DNA from: Litomosoides sigmodontis
Lineage: Eukaryota; Nematoda; Chromadorea; Rhabditida; Onchocercidae
Direction: 5' to 3'
Assembly: GCA_963070105.1 (NCBI GenBank)
Contig: OY718805.1
Span: 1,426,001-1,490,000 of the forward strand
Length of the DNA: 64,000 nt
Of the stretch, positions 12,301 through 24,784 are shown piece after piece (the first letter of the stretch is position 1; each line of letters opens with the position of its first letter). The position numbers and the translations under genes were made by a program. Below the pieces are notes generated by a model. It was given only the letters and a program-made list of their open reading frames with translations, was not told the DNA's origin and did not search any database.

Positions 12301-15300
12301 TTTCCAAATTAGCATAAAATTTGTTAACAACACAATTATTATTATACGCGTAGTAAGTAAGCCAATTGCTGATAAATGAACATGGAAGGGATTCCTTCCT
12401 TCATCCAAGATTGTGAATGAAGCTAAGAGATAATCATAGCCCGGAGGGGTAGTTGTTTGACTTACGCGGCGTTGCGGGTGATTTTTCTGAATCCTTCTTC
12501 GTAAGATATATTCGAGCGTGCTTTTACGTGTCAACATGCAAGTCAACGTTGATTCATGGATCCTTGATGTCTTATTGTTAGACGACAATATGTTGTTGAC
12601 ATGATCTTCGCGGATTCTGTTGCGCTGACGCTCAGAGCATCCATCTTCATTAGTCTTTCTAACTGAAAAATTGTGCAACGAATATCGCTTTATCATTTCT
12701 CCTTTCCCTTTTGTTGAAGTGTTCCGAAATTAGCATAGATATTTCCTCTTCCTTGAACTCTTTACAAGTAATGACAATGAATTGAGGAAAACTTAGGCGC
12801 AAACTTCTGCGTGCTGCAACGTTCACTGATACTTAGAGCTCATGCAATACGAAATTACACTTTTTTTTGCTCCATCTCGCATTTTACGAGTTTCTTTTTT
12901 CCCCTTCCGTATAAACTTTTAGTGCTATCACACATCACATCACAGATTCAGTGTTCCAGACGGACAATGACCTGCTGAAAGTTAATGATCGGACGATTCG
13001 ATCAATTTTTTAAATAATTCTTTCATCTCTCTGAGATAACATTTAATTGCTTTCAGCGATCCTCTGATCCAAACACTCTCACGCTTTTCCAACGCACTTC
13101 TGATCACTTTACCTTCAAGCACTCATTTGCATCTCTTCCCACAGCCACAGTATTCACCTCAACAGCTTGGCAATATGCAAATTTGTTGCTTCCAGAAAGA
13201 GCTGAACGAGTGAACTGAGAACTGTCTTCTTTCTTATGGGAGAGAAAAGGGAATGATTAAGTAAATTTGCAAAAGAAAATGTTTTTTCTCGTTGCAGTTT
13301 GTGTATTTTTGCGCGTTATCACCGTATTTCATGCTGGCAATTCTGCTCCTTCGTGGCTTGACGTTACCGGGCGCTACAGTTGGCATATATTTTTACCTAA
13401 CACCAAACGCAACAAAATTATGGGATATTACGGTATGGAAAGATGCCGGTACTCAGGTACTGTCTTCCTTTCTTTGCATTTTACAGTAAGCCACGAGTGT
13501 AATTTTTCCTATTTTCTTTCTGCCCATGTGAAGTTTAATATTAGTGTTTGAAAAAGATTTCAAGGAAATTAAATTTGTTGCAGTTTCAATGAACAATTTA
13601 TCAACCAATCAATATTGCTAATAAAGATTGTAGTTTTTGCCTTTTTTTTCAAGTTTTTAATTTCATTTATTCTACCTGAACCAGTACGATACTAACAGCA
13701 ACTGCATGCAAACAAGTTTACAACTAATCTATTTTGTGATATTTAAAACAATTACATTGGATTAACTAATCAGTGAGTATGTTCATCTGGCATCCCAATC
13801 ATTACCTTCTCTCTCTCTCTCTCTCCCTCTCTCTCTTTGTCTGATTACAATTTTAACCTAATTTTAGCATCATTATCAAACAGCATCGTTGTTCGACTTA
13901 CTTACACCTAGGCATTACTAGCAACACTAATAACAATGGCGATAGCAGCAATGATAGCAATCTTATGAGTAACAATAATAAAACTCACTTCATTTTCAGG
14001 TCTTTTACTCATACGGAGTGGGATTCGGAACACTGATTGCTTTAGGATCACACAATAAAAAGTCTCACAATTGTTTCAGGTGAGCATTTCATCATTGCCA
14101 TATTTCAAGTACACGTTTCATCTTAGCGTACGCAATAAAATGCGTGACAGTAATGAAATGCTAATGTTTATTTTGGCGCGGCGCAACACCAATGTCTTAA
14201 GTAAGTTGTACAGTGTTAAATTTCCAAAGAAAAAAGATGAAAATAATTGCAGAGATGGATTCCTTATGTGTTTCATAAATGGATCAACAAGCTTAATTGC
14301 TGGTAAGGATTGGTGGAATATTTTTATTGTGTTTTATTGAAAGATAAAACTGTAAGAAAAAACGGTATGAATAGTTGTTCTAACTGATGCGGTTGAATAG
14401 TCATTCGTATGTTTGGAATTCTGTTAAATTCCACACGATATTAATACCTTAGTCTTTTTTGGGCTTAAAAATACTTTTGTGTATTATTTCCTTCTTGAAA
14501 TGGATGTTGAAAGCTATGAGGCAATTTAATTACAATAATTAAATTGCACAATTCCGTTTAAGGTTTTGTTGTTTTCTCCATCCTTGGCTATATGTCGGTT
14601 CTGGTTGATAAAAATATTGCGGAAATTGTTAAACCAGGTTAAAATTTTTCCACTGATTTATTTTAGAGCACTGAAGGAGTTGACTGCAAATCATTGAGTG
14701 AGAATGAAACAAATAAACAATTTATCACTTTTTGTGCGAGTAATTTCTCCATTTCAACGAAGGCGTATATCAATTTGATCAATAAATTATGAAATTTAAA
14801 ATTGCATTTTTACAGGACCAGGTTTAGCATTTTTGGCATATCCTGAGGTAGCCAGTAATCTTCCTCTAAAGCAACTTTGGTCCATGCTATTCTTTTTGAT
14901 GATTACAATCCTCGGTCTTGACAGTCAGGTTGGTTAGTCAGATATTTGTAAATTTTGTTAAATTTTCCACTGCGAATGGATTTGTGCAAGGGAACGAGTA
15001 GCAATGTTTGTTTATGATAATTTCAGATTTGCATGTTAGAAGGTTTATACACGGCGCTTGAGGACGTTTTTCCACATTTTTTACGAAAATACAAGAAAAC
15101 ATCGCTTGCACTTACCTGCTTATTTTTCTTCATCCTTGGCATACCTATGGTTAGCTATGTAAGCTTTTAATTTAAAGCATTAGAGAGATCAATGATGACA
15201 GGTAATATTTACCTGTTCTATTATGCATATTTCTTCAAGAATATTTTTTTTTTTGTGAAATTAATGCGCAAACGTTAAATTAAAGACATTCGTATGTAGC

Positions 15301-16781
15301 ATACAAGTTTTCACTTTTGTACCATAGATTTTGTAAATCTTTCCCATATTTATTCTCCCCCATTTTTCACGTGTATTATCCTCGTGTACGTGTACATATT
15401 ATTTATTTATTATAGAGATTTTGATCTCCAAACCAGAAATTAGCCACGCTTGTACTGTAGGTAAATTTCGCGTACTGTAGATAGATTATTGCGAGTAACA
15501 TACTGTAATTGAGCTCAACGAGCAAATTTGCCATATAAAGCAGGATAATTTTGACGTTTATTCTACAAATGGGTTGTTTTTGTACGAGTTGATTTACAAT
15601 GCAAATTGTAATTTATTTTATGTTGTAAATGGTTTTTTTATTTTGATAATAATTAGATTTAAATGAATTAACGTAAGTTTGTAACGTTAAGGCTGGTTCA
15701 TATTGGCTCATATTATTTGACGCATACGGTGCTAGTGGTATTGCCCTATTGTTTGTCGTATTTTTTGAAATTACTGGACTATCATGGGGTTTCGGTAAGT
15801 AATCATTTCACCAATTTATTTAAATTGATAGATAATTTAATCGATGTTCTTGAAGTCAATCTTGCATTCTGTCCCACAATAAGGCAGCAATTACTAAATA
15901 ATTTTTGCAATTAATCAGTTTGTTTTTAAGGAGCAGAGAAAGTACGTAATGCTTTAAAAGAAATGATCGGTTATGAGCTTTGTGCATGTTGGATTATTGT
16001 TTGGAAGTTCATTACGCCATTTTTTACCGCAGTAAGTTTCTCTGAGTTTTTTTTTTGTTCAAAACGAATTAAAAACTATTTATGTCATCTTCATATATTT
16101 GGTAACTTCACGCATTTTGCAGCTTATATGATAGGATTTTATTTTATTTTTTAAACGAGGAAAAGTCAATTTTATCCTTATAGTTGAAATTTTCAATAAA
16201 TCTTCTGCCTTTTTCATCCACAAAAGTTTTTTTCATTTCCTACCAATTTCCAAAGAGAAAGAAAAGAATGAGTGATTGATTATTTTCAGCTATTGTTTTT
16301 CTTTTGCATTTGCAAGTATCAACGTTTAAAGTATCCTAGCGGAGAAAATTTTCCAATTTGGGCTGAGATATTTGGATTTTTCTTGTCATCCTGCTCAATA
16401 ATTGTCATACCAGGATACGCAATCTACTATCTCTTTTCCACCAATCTTCGCAGTTCCATCAGTGAGGTTCGCTTTTTCCTCCAGTAGTACTAGTTTAGTT
16501 TAAGTGTAACTTTTGATCCAGACAAATTGCTGAGATCGATCATTCTTGCCAGACTCCTCTTCAGGCATTTATCACTTCAAATGAGAGGATAATTTGATTC
16601 GATCCTTGAACACATTTTTACTTGTAAAACTAATTGACACGTTTTTTTTTCCATCAATTTTCAGCGTTTCCGACGTGGTTTCCATCCGTCGTCTGACTCT
16701 GAAACCGGATTGCCACCATCGATCACTTTTGAGCAGCACGACGTTGATTTGGAATACATTGATTGTGATTGTGCAAAGTAA
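9363..16781 (+). CDS. SLC6 family sodium-dependent neurotransmitter/amino-acid transporter
   Basis: Plasma-membrane Na+/Cl--coupled symporter of the neurotransmitter transporter family. I join 16 exons: 9363-9558, 10092-10136, 10289-10420, 10525-10657, 10840-10953, 11158-11290, 13298-13456, 14000-14079, 14253-14302, 14563-14637, 14816-14928, 15027-15158, 15692-15794, 15931-16031, 16290-16466, 16665-16781. All have GT-AG borders, matching phases and an open 1860 nt total (619 aa, usual family length). Signatures: GPFDF before TM1, [15 protein letters not shown] (residues ~60-74), NGGGSF (78-83), GQYAQRG, an extracellular loop with a C-x8-C pair and two N-glycosylation sequons (NLS, NLT), [39 protein letters not shown], and a TM8 segment ending GLDSQ. 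Residue 64 is Gly where monoamine carriers have a substrate-binding Asp, which favours an amino-acid, GABA or betaine-type substrate. That last point is inference; the substrate is unknown. Confidence 0.95.
11291..13297 (+). other. Large SLC6 intron 6 (2.0 kb)
   Basis: Intron between the YFALWKG exon and the RGLTLPGA exon. It is the longest intron of the gene; the next longest is about 530 bp. It contains a less AT-rich patch at about 12410-12700 that is open on the opposite strand (see separate feature). Confidence 0.8.
12466..12662 (-). CDS. Candidate antisense exon inside SLC6 intron 6
   Basis: On the minus strand a nematode-type acceptor (AATTTTTCAG, AG just above 12662) is followed by 197 nt of open, low-repeat sequence ending at a strong donor (GTAAGTC, starting at 12465 and reading down). 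The frame encodes 65 residues rich in Arg, Asn and Ser, for example [19 protein letters not shown] and [13 protein letters not shown]. The open frame in fact extends unspliced from 12696 down to 12289 (135 codons). The patch is richer in CpG than the surrounding intron. I recognise no family and could not find partner exons, so this may be a nested gene, a relic or chance. Confidence 0.3.
13807..13840. repeat. (TC)n tract in SLC6 intron 7
   Basis: TCTCTC run with a CCCTC interruption inside an intron. Confidence 0.8.
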
Positions 16782-17672
16782 TTATAAATCATATCATATT
16801 TTGTGCTTTAAACAAGTTTTCTAATTGTTAAATTTAGCAAATATTTGTGTTAAGCTTTTGGAGACTCAAAAGGAATTTTGAGAAAACTGAAAGCGAATTT
16901 AGCAATAAACTTTAAATTATTTTATACCATTTTCATTTTGCTTTTGACCAACTTGTATATACTTTAAATTTAAATTGTTGTCAGTTATCATCCTTTTTGA
17001 TTAGCCTGAAATATAATAGCACTAATCACTATTATTCCTTTGATACAATAAGCTAGCAATGTTAAGCATTAATTTTCAGAAAGAAAGAAGAAAAGAACTA
17101 ATTAATGGATTAAACTAAAAAAGAGAACAGAGCGGTAGGAAAAGATTGTAATGATGAGAGTGTAGAAGATTCGTTATTTGGCCAAAGAAAACTAACTAAT
17201 GTGACAACTCCAAAAAGGCGAAAAAATTAATTACTTAATTATAGTGAATTTTTCAGTCCCTATTTTTATAATAATATGCATGAAATGAGTACATTTAATA
17301 CTTTGTTTCATCCTGTCTCTCACTATTTTAAAATTTTACTTTAAAATTTCTAACACCAGCAATGATAACCACAGATTTGTTTGCAATGACTAGCATATCG
17401 TTCGTAATTATTTGGCAGTTTAATATTTTTATCACTAATCAATAATGTTCTCTAATAACTCAATTTTGATTGGTACATCACTTTTTTATCATTATAATTG
17501 TTATTGTTATTGCTACTTCTACCGCTGCTACTCTATTTATTATTTACCATTATTTATTATTACTACTACTTCTATCTATTATTTATCATTTGTTATTATT
17601 TATTATTGTTGTCGTATAATTAGAAATTATTATGTAATTCAAAAATCAGATCGTTTATTTCCTTATTGACAG
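16782..17672. other. SLC6 3' region and spacer
   Basis: 3'UTR of the SLC6 gene followed by AT-rich sequence with imperfect TTA/TTAT repeats (about 17490-17610). I see no coding exon here. Confidence 0.5.
16904..16909 (+). promoter_or_regulatory. Polyadenylation signal of SLC6 gene
   Basis: AATAAA 123 bases after the TAA stop at 16779-16781. Confidence 0.5.
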
Positions 17673-18339
17673 GTGCCTTTCTCTTCCCTGATTTGCAAGG
17701 TAAGTTTCATTTGAAGAAAATTATTTAACCATTGGAAGCAATCTATTGTGTCCACATCGGCTAGTTCCATACGATGAATGAATGATGTGATTAGTTCAGA
17801 GAAATTCTTAGATTTGTTTCATATTTGTAATAATTTTAAACTTCTTCCACAATTCCATCACATTTTCCTCTCCTTTTTTTCACCTAAATTTCAAGAGGAG
17901 CCGAGTATGTATAGAATTTTAATTCATCGCATATAACAATTTTCATGAATTTGAGTTCTTATTAATTATTGAATTACTTCAGTTTTACCTTAAAGAGGCA
18001 TATATACATATTCCGTTGTTTTTTTTGTAATATTACATGAATATATCTTTCATGTTATTTTCAAAATAAAAGGTTAGATGATTAGTGTGGCATTAATACA
18101 GTAAATAATTTCCTTCTTCCTTTTGAAATAATTTAGTATAATTGGACATTTAACAGGAATACCAATTTGAGAAAGCCTTGAACGATCAGTTGCTGGCAAG
18201 TGATTTCAATTTTCGAGATGGAGAGAATTTATATGCTTGGGCCTCTTCAAAAAACAATTGTTTTAAACCAGAATTCAAAAACTGGGCGAAAAATTTCTTT
18301 GTGGCAGACAAACATATTTTTAGAAAAAAAATTCGTTAA
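17673..18339 (+). CDS. Two unassigned exons: alternative SLC6 C-terminus or tail of another gene
   Basis: A 27-nt exon (17673-17699; acceptor TTATTGACAG, donor GGTAAGTTT context) encodes VPFSSLICK. A second exon (18157-18339; acceptor TTTAACAG) continues in the same phase with EYQFEKALNDQLLASDF and ends at TAA. The pair totals 69 residues. An AATAAA lies 15 bases after the stop. SLC6 exon 15 (ending 16466) stops on a codon boundary, so these exons can replace exon 16 in frame and give a different cytoplasmic tail. I found no upstream exon or ATG that would make a separate gene. No family was recognised. Confidence 0.35.
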
Positions 18340-18353
18340 AAAGGAAATTTTGT

Positions 18354-18359
18354 AATAAA
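18354..18359 (+). promoter_or_regulatory. Polyadenylation signal after the unassigned exons
   Basis: AATAAA 15 bases downstream of the TAA at 18337-18339. It supports a real transcript end here, converging on the minus-strand TFIIF gene. Confidence 0.4.
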
Positions 18360-18896
18360 TTCACAATTCTTATTATTATCTAATTATCTATTTGATAATT
18401 TCAACACTTGAAACTTTAACTTATATAAGTTAAAAAAGCTTATAAACATGATTCGGTCGGATCCTCCCGGTTTACCGCTATTAACTGGTTACTCGAAAGA
18501 GGTCAAGCACACCTGCAGAAACTACTCAAGAAGTAGCCTATAACCCACACTGCATATCATAATTTATTTTGATATACAAAGCTCTTATCAGAGGAAAAAA
18601 AAACAATCCTTTAATTCGCGCAGCATAATGAAACTGAATTAACCATCCCTTTGCTCCCAACTTTGAAAAAAAAACTTGTTTAACTATTTTAATGTGACTC
18701 ACTCTTGAAAAAATAAATTTATAGAACTGCTGAGTTCCACCCTGACAATCCATATACAGAAAAAAAATTTTGTCTTTGGAATATTTTTAAAAACCATAGA
18801 ATGCCATCGCATACAATTGGCATTAGAAAGAAATAAAACGACAGACACAACCAGACCTAGAACTGATATATGTTCTTCACGTCACAAAAACAAAAA
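18360..18896. other. Convergent intergenic spacer
   Basis: Tail-to-tail region between the plus-strand exons and the TFIIF alpha stop. TTTATT at 18563-18568 is an AATAAA on the minus strand and a plausible TFIIF polyadenylation signal. Nothing else was seen. Confidence 0.5.
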
Positions 18897-21800
18897 TCAA
18901 GCAAGGTTATTGTTTAGTGAAAAAAATAGTACTTCCTTCTTGCCATGCTTCTGTTTAAACTGATGCGGTTCTATTCGCTTCAATATAGCGGCCAGCTTTT
19001 GCACTATTTCCGATTTTTCCATATCACCACACTTCGACTTGATTTTGGAAAGTAGCTCTTTCGTTGTATGAGGTTTTCTGAAAACATTTCAAATCAATGA
19101 ATACGAAAGGAAAGAAGGAAAATTAATGAATGATCGATAAAGTTATTTGTTGCTTTCACTAATAAATATAAATATAGATGTATATGCATGCCAAGTAAAA
19201 ACTTCTAAAACAGAAAATAATAACTTCTTCTTACTTCGATTCGTTCAAAATCAAAAATGAATCATGATGTTCATTATTTTACGATATGAACAAAGAAATT
19301 AAAAAATTGAAAGACTACCTCCTAAGATACCGCCGAACTGTTTCTTCGTTTAGACCATCTTGATTTGTCGTCGGTTGCGTAGATGATGTCAACGGTGCTG
19401 TATGTCTGCAAAAATCAAGTAGGTATTCATAGACATATCAATCGGTGCATTTAAAGCTACATTCGAGTGATACACCTAAGCTTAACCTACTTCATAAATA
19501 ACACTGGAAACACAAGTTGAAGTGCAACAAAACACAAAGGAAATACAAATTTAATTGAAATCAAAAGAATTTGATTTAAGTTTGGTTTAAGCGTCGTGAA
19601 ACAATTGTTAAACGACCTTTCATCTCACGTATGCATATGTCATGACCTCCTAATATCTACTGAGCCAAAAAATTTTCCAGTAAAAGCAATCAAAAGATCT
19701 TCACTTCAAAAAAATAGCGGAACTTACGACTGTTCAATTTTGATTTTCTTAGCATCAGTGTCTGCCAAACTTCCGTCTTCTAATGGTCTTTTCCTCGCTG
19801 TTGATGATGACGGTTCTTCCAGAGATTTTTTCTGTAAAATTTCGACGTAATTTAAGAAAAAAAAGACAAAAGCGAAAAGGGCATACCACAGGTAAGAAGA
19901 TAGCGGAGTTAATTTCTTTATCAGGATCATCCGAATCGCTGCCTGATGAATCTGAAAATACGTTGAATCTAGAACGCCGTTCAGCAATTAAATTTCATAA
20001 TATTTACATTTCGAATTTATTTCAATTTCGGTTATCGTCCTCCGCTAAAAATCCATTTATCATAGTCAAGAATCCTTCCTCTTTCGAGTGTTTTCTGATT
20101 TAGAGCAAAAAATAACCGTGAAGATCTTGTTTCCAGTTTGGAATTTACAGAATGACTAAGCACAATAAAGTAATAAGTAAAACATTTCACAAAATAAATC
20201 AACAAAAAAATTTTTAATAACACTTACCCCTTTCATCGACATCAATAAACTGCTTCTTTAACTCATCACCTTCATCATCTTCCACGGCAAGAAGTTTCTT
20301 TGCTGAAATTTCAATCATACTTGAATTTGCTAGATTTTTCAGCCATTACAACAATAACAATGTTGTTTTCAAGGATAAATATTCAACATACTACTAGAAA
20401 AAAGATAATTAATATGATACACGTACTGATATCGTCCACATCACTGCTGTCAGTATCAGAAAAGTCATCGCCAATTAATTTCTTCAGACCTGTTTCGTCA
20501 CCCACAGCAACCATTGCCTCATCCACCTTCTGTTCCATAGGTATAGCATCACGACTGTAAGCATTATCGACATAAAGTTGTGATCTAGTCCTTTAAATAA
20601 TCTTAAACCGTCGAAAAGAAACAAATCCCAAAAGTTAATATAAGTGACAAATATAGGCTACTAAACTATATTAAATGGAAGAACAGATGAAAGAGTGTTG
20701 ATGGGCAAACCACTGATTTATAAGTGCCAAACTACCAAAATTTTAATTAGTGAGTAAATTAAATGGAATAATGGAAAACTTTTCTACAGAGACAAACTGT
20801 TGTGTTCAACAACAATGTAGAATAATGGATATGGATGACTGAAACTAGAGTCACTGTATGAGCAGGAACTTTGAAGTTTGTTTCATAAATCTATCGTCAG
20901 ATCTGAGTAACTGAATCATAATTCCATTGACAAATCAATAACGTGCTTTATACCTGATTACCTTAAATTTTAGTAACTGAACATAAATATCTCCTAATAC
21001 TGCTCGACATATCAACAAACTATGTCAAGAAAGTCTTCTATTCCGTTGTGTTCACACTGTAATTCCCACTGTGCTTTATCATTAGAAAAAAGAATTTTGT
21101 AAAAATATCGAACCCTTGGAAAGTCCTTATGGAATACAGTGAAGCTGTTTGTTCGAAGTAATAACCGGGATAGTACAAGAACTTATATGATGACTTATAA
21201 CAACATTCCTTAAGTTCGCTTTTTATGTTACTTAAACCTTAATAACGAACAAAATATACGCGTGCAATTTTAAGCAGTTACAAATTTTAGATGAGGATGG
21301 CGGTACCATTACGCATTGCTGATAGAACATTAATTCGCTTGTCAAAGTCACTTCAGAGACAGCAAGAAAAAAAGCACATTGCTATATTACTACGTCAAAA
21401 AAATACGATCATGATTTTCATCCGTCATGAGACTTATTTAACATTAAATGTAGAAACACTTTGCTGAATACACTTTCTTAATTCGTGATGAACAAAAATT
21501 ACTGAAATGGTTGCGAGATATAAAATTAAATCACAGGAGAACAATATAGAAAATATAGACATTAGAAAGATAGTCATACTTAAGTATGTAACGATTAAAT
21601 TAAAACTGGTATGGTCTAAACTTACTCGCTTTCTGAACCACTATCGCTCATATAATCATACTCTCGACCTTCATCATCACCATCATCACTTTCGTAGGCT
21701 GCCACCTCATCTGCATTTTCTACTCGCTGTCTTTTGTCTTTTAGGATCCGACTAGCGGGTTTCAAGTGCTAAAGTAAAGACTTGCAAGTAGAGGTTTTGT

Positions 21801-24160
21801 ACCTTTCGATAGCACCATGGAAGTTTGTCTTTTAGTTTGATTAAAATTTGAAATCCTAAACACAATGATAAAACTGATTACTTCACTAGCTGCATTAAAT
21901 AAACTTCACCTTCTTCGGTTTCAAACTTCCGACAGGGGCATCGTCTTCGTCATCACCTTTTTCGCCATCAGAATTCTCATCTGAACTGGCTTCATCTTTA
22001 ATTTTCTGAAATTTTAATTTCAAACGTAATTGAAAATATGGCGCAATAATTAAGAAAATGAACATCAAAGTAAATGAACTTACAAGTGACTTCGTTGTTT
22101 TTATCATTTGTTCACCATCTTCATCCATAGCTCTCAGCTGCTGCTGTATCTGAGCTTTTAGAGCAAACTGATTCATGACACGATCACGTCTAAAAGCATA
22201 ATTTCTGTCGAGAAACTCAAGGTAGACCAGGAAATACGTTTATTGTAAATATTGTATGTAATATTCTTATCTAGATATTCATTTAAACGTAATCTATTCA
22301 TCCGTCACCTATCGTATCCTTTTCCCCAAATGCTAGTTAATCCCTCATGTAATGTGCTATTCGTTGCATTATTCAACGAGACTGTTTCCCATGTTTGTTA
22401 CCAATCCGTCTTTATGTCAACGAATCACTCAGGGTCTTTAACCCTCCCCCCTCTATCAACTATACATGTATGTAGATCATGTAACCAAAGGCATTCTTCT
22501 GGATTGGGAGCCGGGGAACGACTGCCGGTGATGCTGGTATTCTCACTGTTGTAACGGATAAATCAATTATTCATACTAAGCTTCGACTACACTCACAAGC
22601 ATCAACCAACCAAGCAAACTTCTCCGAAGAAACTTTCACAACAATTTCTTTCAATAAATGAAAGTTTTTAATTAAAACAACCACCCCTTTTCCTTTTGTT
22701 TCCGCTATCATAAGAAAACTATAACTATAATAGGAACTATGACTCAGTAAACAAAAATGCCTTCTATTTTCCAGAAAAATTTTATCTGTTTTGAATACAT
22801 TCTCACTACTACAATGAATGAGGCTATTCGATCATCCTGTGGCCAATCTATTCCAACAATGTTGCGTAAGTTGGATCTTCATTTTTCGAAATTAAAATTT
22901 ACATTACTTACAAGAAACTAGTTAAATTTTAATCGATTTAGGCATGCGAATAAAGGAAGCCTTACTCGCGAAACCGTTCTTCTGCTTGATCAATGTCAAG
23001 AGTTCGATGAGTAGAAAATGGCATAAATTGATGCCATTCGTCAACTTTGTAAGCATGAAATTCTTCTCCTGATTTCAAAAACACCCAATAGTCTGCATGT
23101 TCACCAGCTCCACCTTCACGAATACTACGAAACTTTCGTTCTTTAGTATCTGAAAAGTTCGTATAAATTAGTGAAGGAAAAAGGTAAGAAGAAAGTGACG
23201 ATATCCAAGAAAAAAAGCAGTAGAAAGAATGCCGCAAATGTAGCGCAGAAATGATTGTGAATGTTTGGCAACTTCACTATTTCTTTGAGTATGAAAAGCT
23301 TACATAGAAGAAATATATTAAATTAGAATTCAAACAGTAGCAATCTCATTAGAAAATAAATTTTATAAATCAGGTTAGAAAATAAATAAAAAACTAATAT
23401 GCAAGGTCAAGGAGTGAAAATTAAAGGGAAATACGTACTTGAATCTGTAATGGTCAATACCCAGGGCTGATTGTCATGTTGATAGGTTTGTAGCTGTCGG
23501 CCGTATTTCTTACGTCGTGCTTCTTCTCTCAGAGCCTTACCATATTCGGAACCTTCTCCATAGTCCTGAAGAAATGGACCATTAGTAATCTCGAGCATTT
23601 TTTAAGTTGTAATTTTAGGGTTAAAGGAATCGTGTATGCTTATCAGAACTCCCAAAATTTTCTTTAAATCTAAAGTGAACTAATTTTCACTTAAAACTGG
23701 AAAAATGGGAATTTAATGAGATTTCGTTTTTGAAAAGTAGCAAATACCATTGGCTACAGTGAGTAAAAACGAGTTTTGCGCTCCCAGAAAAAGAGAAAGC
23801 TAACCTGCCGGATTTCATTTGCAGCTGCTTGCTCTTTGTTATCTTCACGTGCCATTCGTATACTGTAGTCGGCCGTTGCCCATTTCCCTGGATCAATTTT
23901 TAGAGCGCCGTTGAACTTTAAAATTGAGTAACGCTTAGATCCATTGCGTCTGTAAGAAAGTATAAAGACAGAAAAATAATCATCAAAAAACTGGGAAGAA
24001 AAAAACAAAACAATCTAAATTACTCACATAAATACGCTATCCAATGTTTGACAACAGAATAGATGCTTTCAAATTTATTTACATGAAAGGTGCAACAGCA
24101 TATTAAAGCTTACTTCGGGATGCGCACAGCATAATGTTTCGGAATTGTAGCTGAGGACAT
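18897..24160 (-). CDS. GTF2F1: Transcription initiation factor IIF subunit alpha (RAP74)
   Basis: Large subunit of TFIIF, which binds RNA polymerase II with TFIIF beta and acts in initiation and elongation in the nucleus. Thirteen exons in coding order: 24114-24160, 23805-23949, 23439-23565, 22966-23149, 22084-22189, 21910-22005, 21626-21768, 20427-20554, 20228-20302, 19887-19951, 19728-19831, 19319-19405, 18897-19077. They total 1488 nt (495 aa; human RAP74 is 517). The N-terminal TFIIF-beta dimerisation domain spans about residues 1-170 and includes YAVRIPK, GSEYGKALREEARRKKYG, QPWVLTI and a HRTLDIDQAEERF segment. An acidic/serine linker follows and includes REYDYMSDSGSESE, matching the family's EVDYMSDG segment. 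The C-terminal winged helix carries NEETVRRYLRRKPHTTKELL and LAAILKRI, the FCP1-binding domain in relatives. All phases agree. ATG directly follows a splice acceptor. Confidence 0.95.
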
Positions 24161-24172
24161 CTAGAAAGAAAA
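24161..24172 (-). promoter_or_regulatory. Splice acceptor abutting TFIIF alpha ATG (candidate trans-splice site)
   Basis: Read on the minus strand, TTTCTTTCTAG ends immediately before the ATG (24160-24158). With SCO1 upstream on the same strand, this fits spliced-leader trans-splicing, possibly of a downstream operon gene. A 5'UTR cis-intron is the alternative. Confidence 0.5.
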
Positions 24173-24784
24173 ATCAGACATAGCAATAATAAAATTTAAT
24201 TCGATGAACCTAACGAAAATTTAATCCACAACGTTTTAGAATCACCGTCCCTATCTACTGTATGATAAGTCTTCATTTCACAGAGCTTCTATCCTTGTTG
24301 AACAGTTTCAACATTCTACTACTAGAAAATGACTCAATAAATCAAGTGGTATTTAAACCAGTTGCTACTACAATAAAACAGTGCTCTGACAATGATTTTA
24401 CTGGTATGCACAAAAACACAACTTCAACTTCTTAACATTTCAAAGAGGAAAAAATTGAAAGACTGAGAATCAACACACATCAGATATTCATTTCCCTAAA
24501 GCTAATTGTATAAAAACTATCAGCCAAATTATCTAAACTTAGCTATTTAAAAGTGAAAGGACAAGGAAACCTCTATCATGTAAGATATATAATAACAGTC
24601 TATAACAACGCCTTGAAGGCAAACAAGTACAAAATGACAACAGACTTCTAAAACAATATTTGAAGCTTCTTAGCTTCAACAGAACAAAGGTATGAGAAGC
24701 TACAAAACTTCACCACTGCCTTATAAAAAAATTTCTAGAAATTTTTCATAAGAAATTCATATTGAATGCAGGTCTCACAGGACT
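24173..24784. other. Spacer between SCO1 and TFIIF alpha
   Basis: 624 bp between the SCO1 stop and the TFIIF ATG, both on the minus strand. AT-rich, with no exon seen and no AATAAA recognised on the minus strand after the SCO1 stop. Confidence 0.5.

Noticed and set aside
22252..22554. 100-codon plus-strand frame inside a TFIIF alpha intron
   Set aside because: No splice partners, no family resemblance, and it lies opposite a well-defined gene. Retained only as a possible chance frame.
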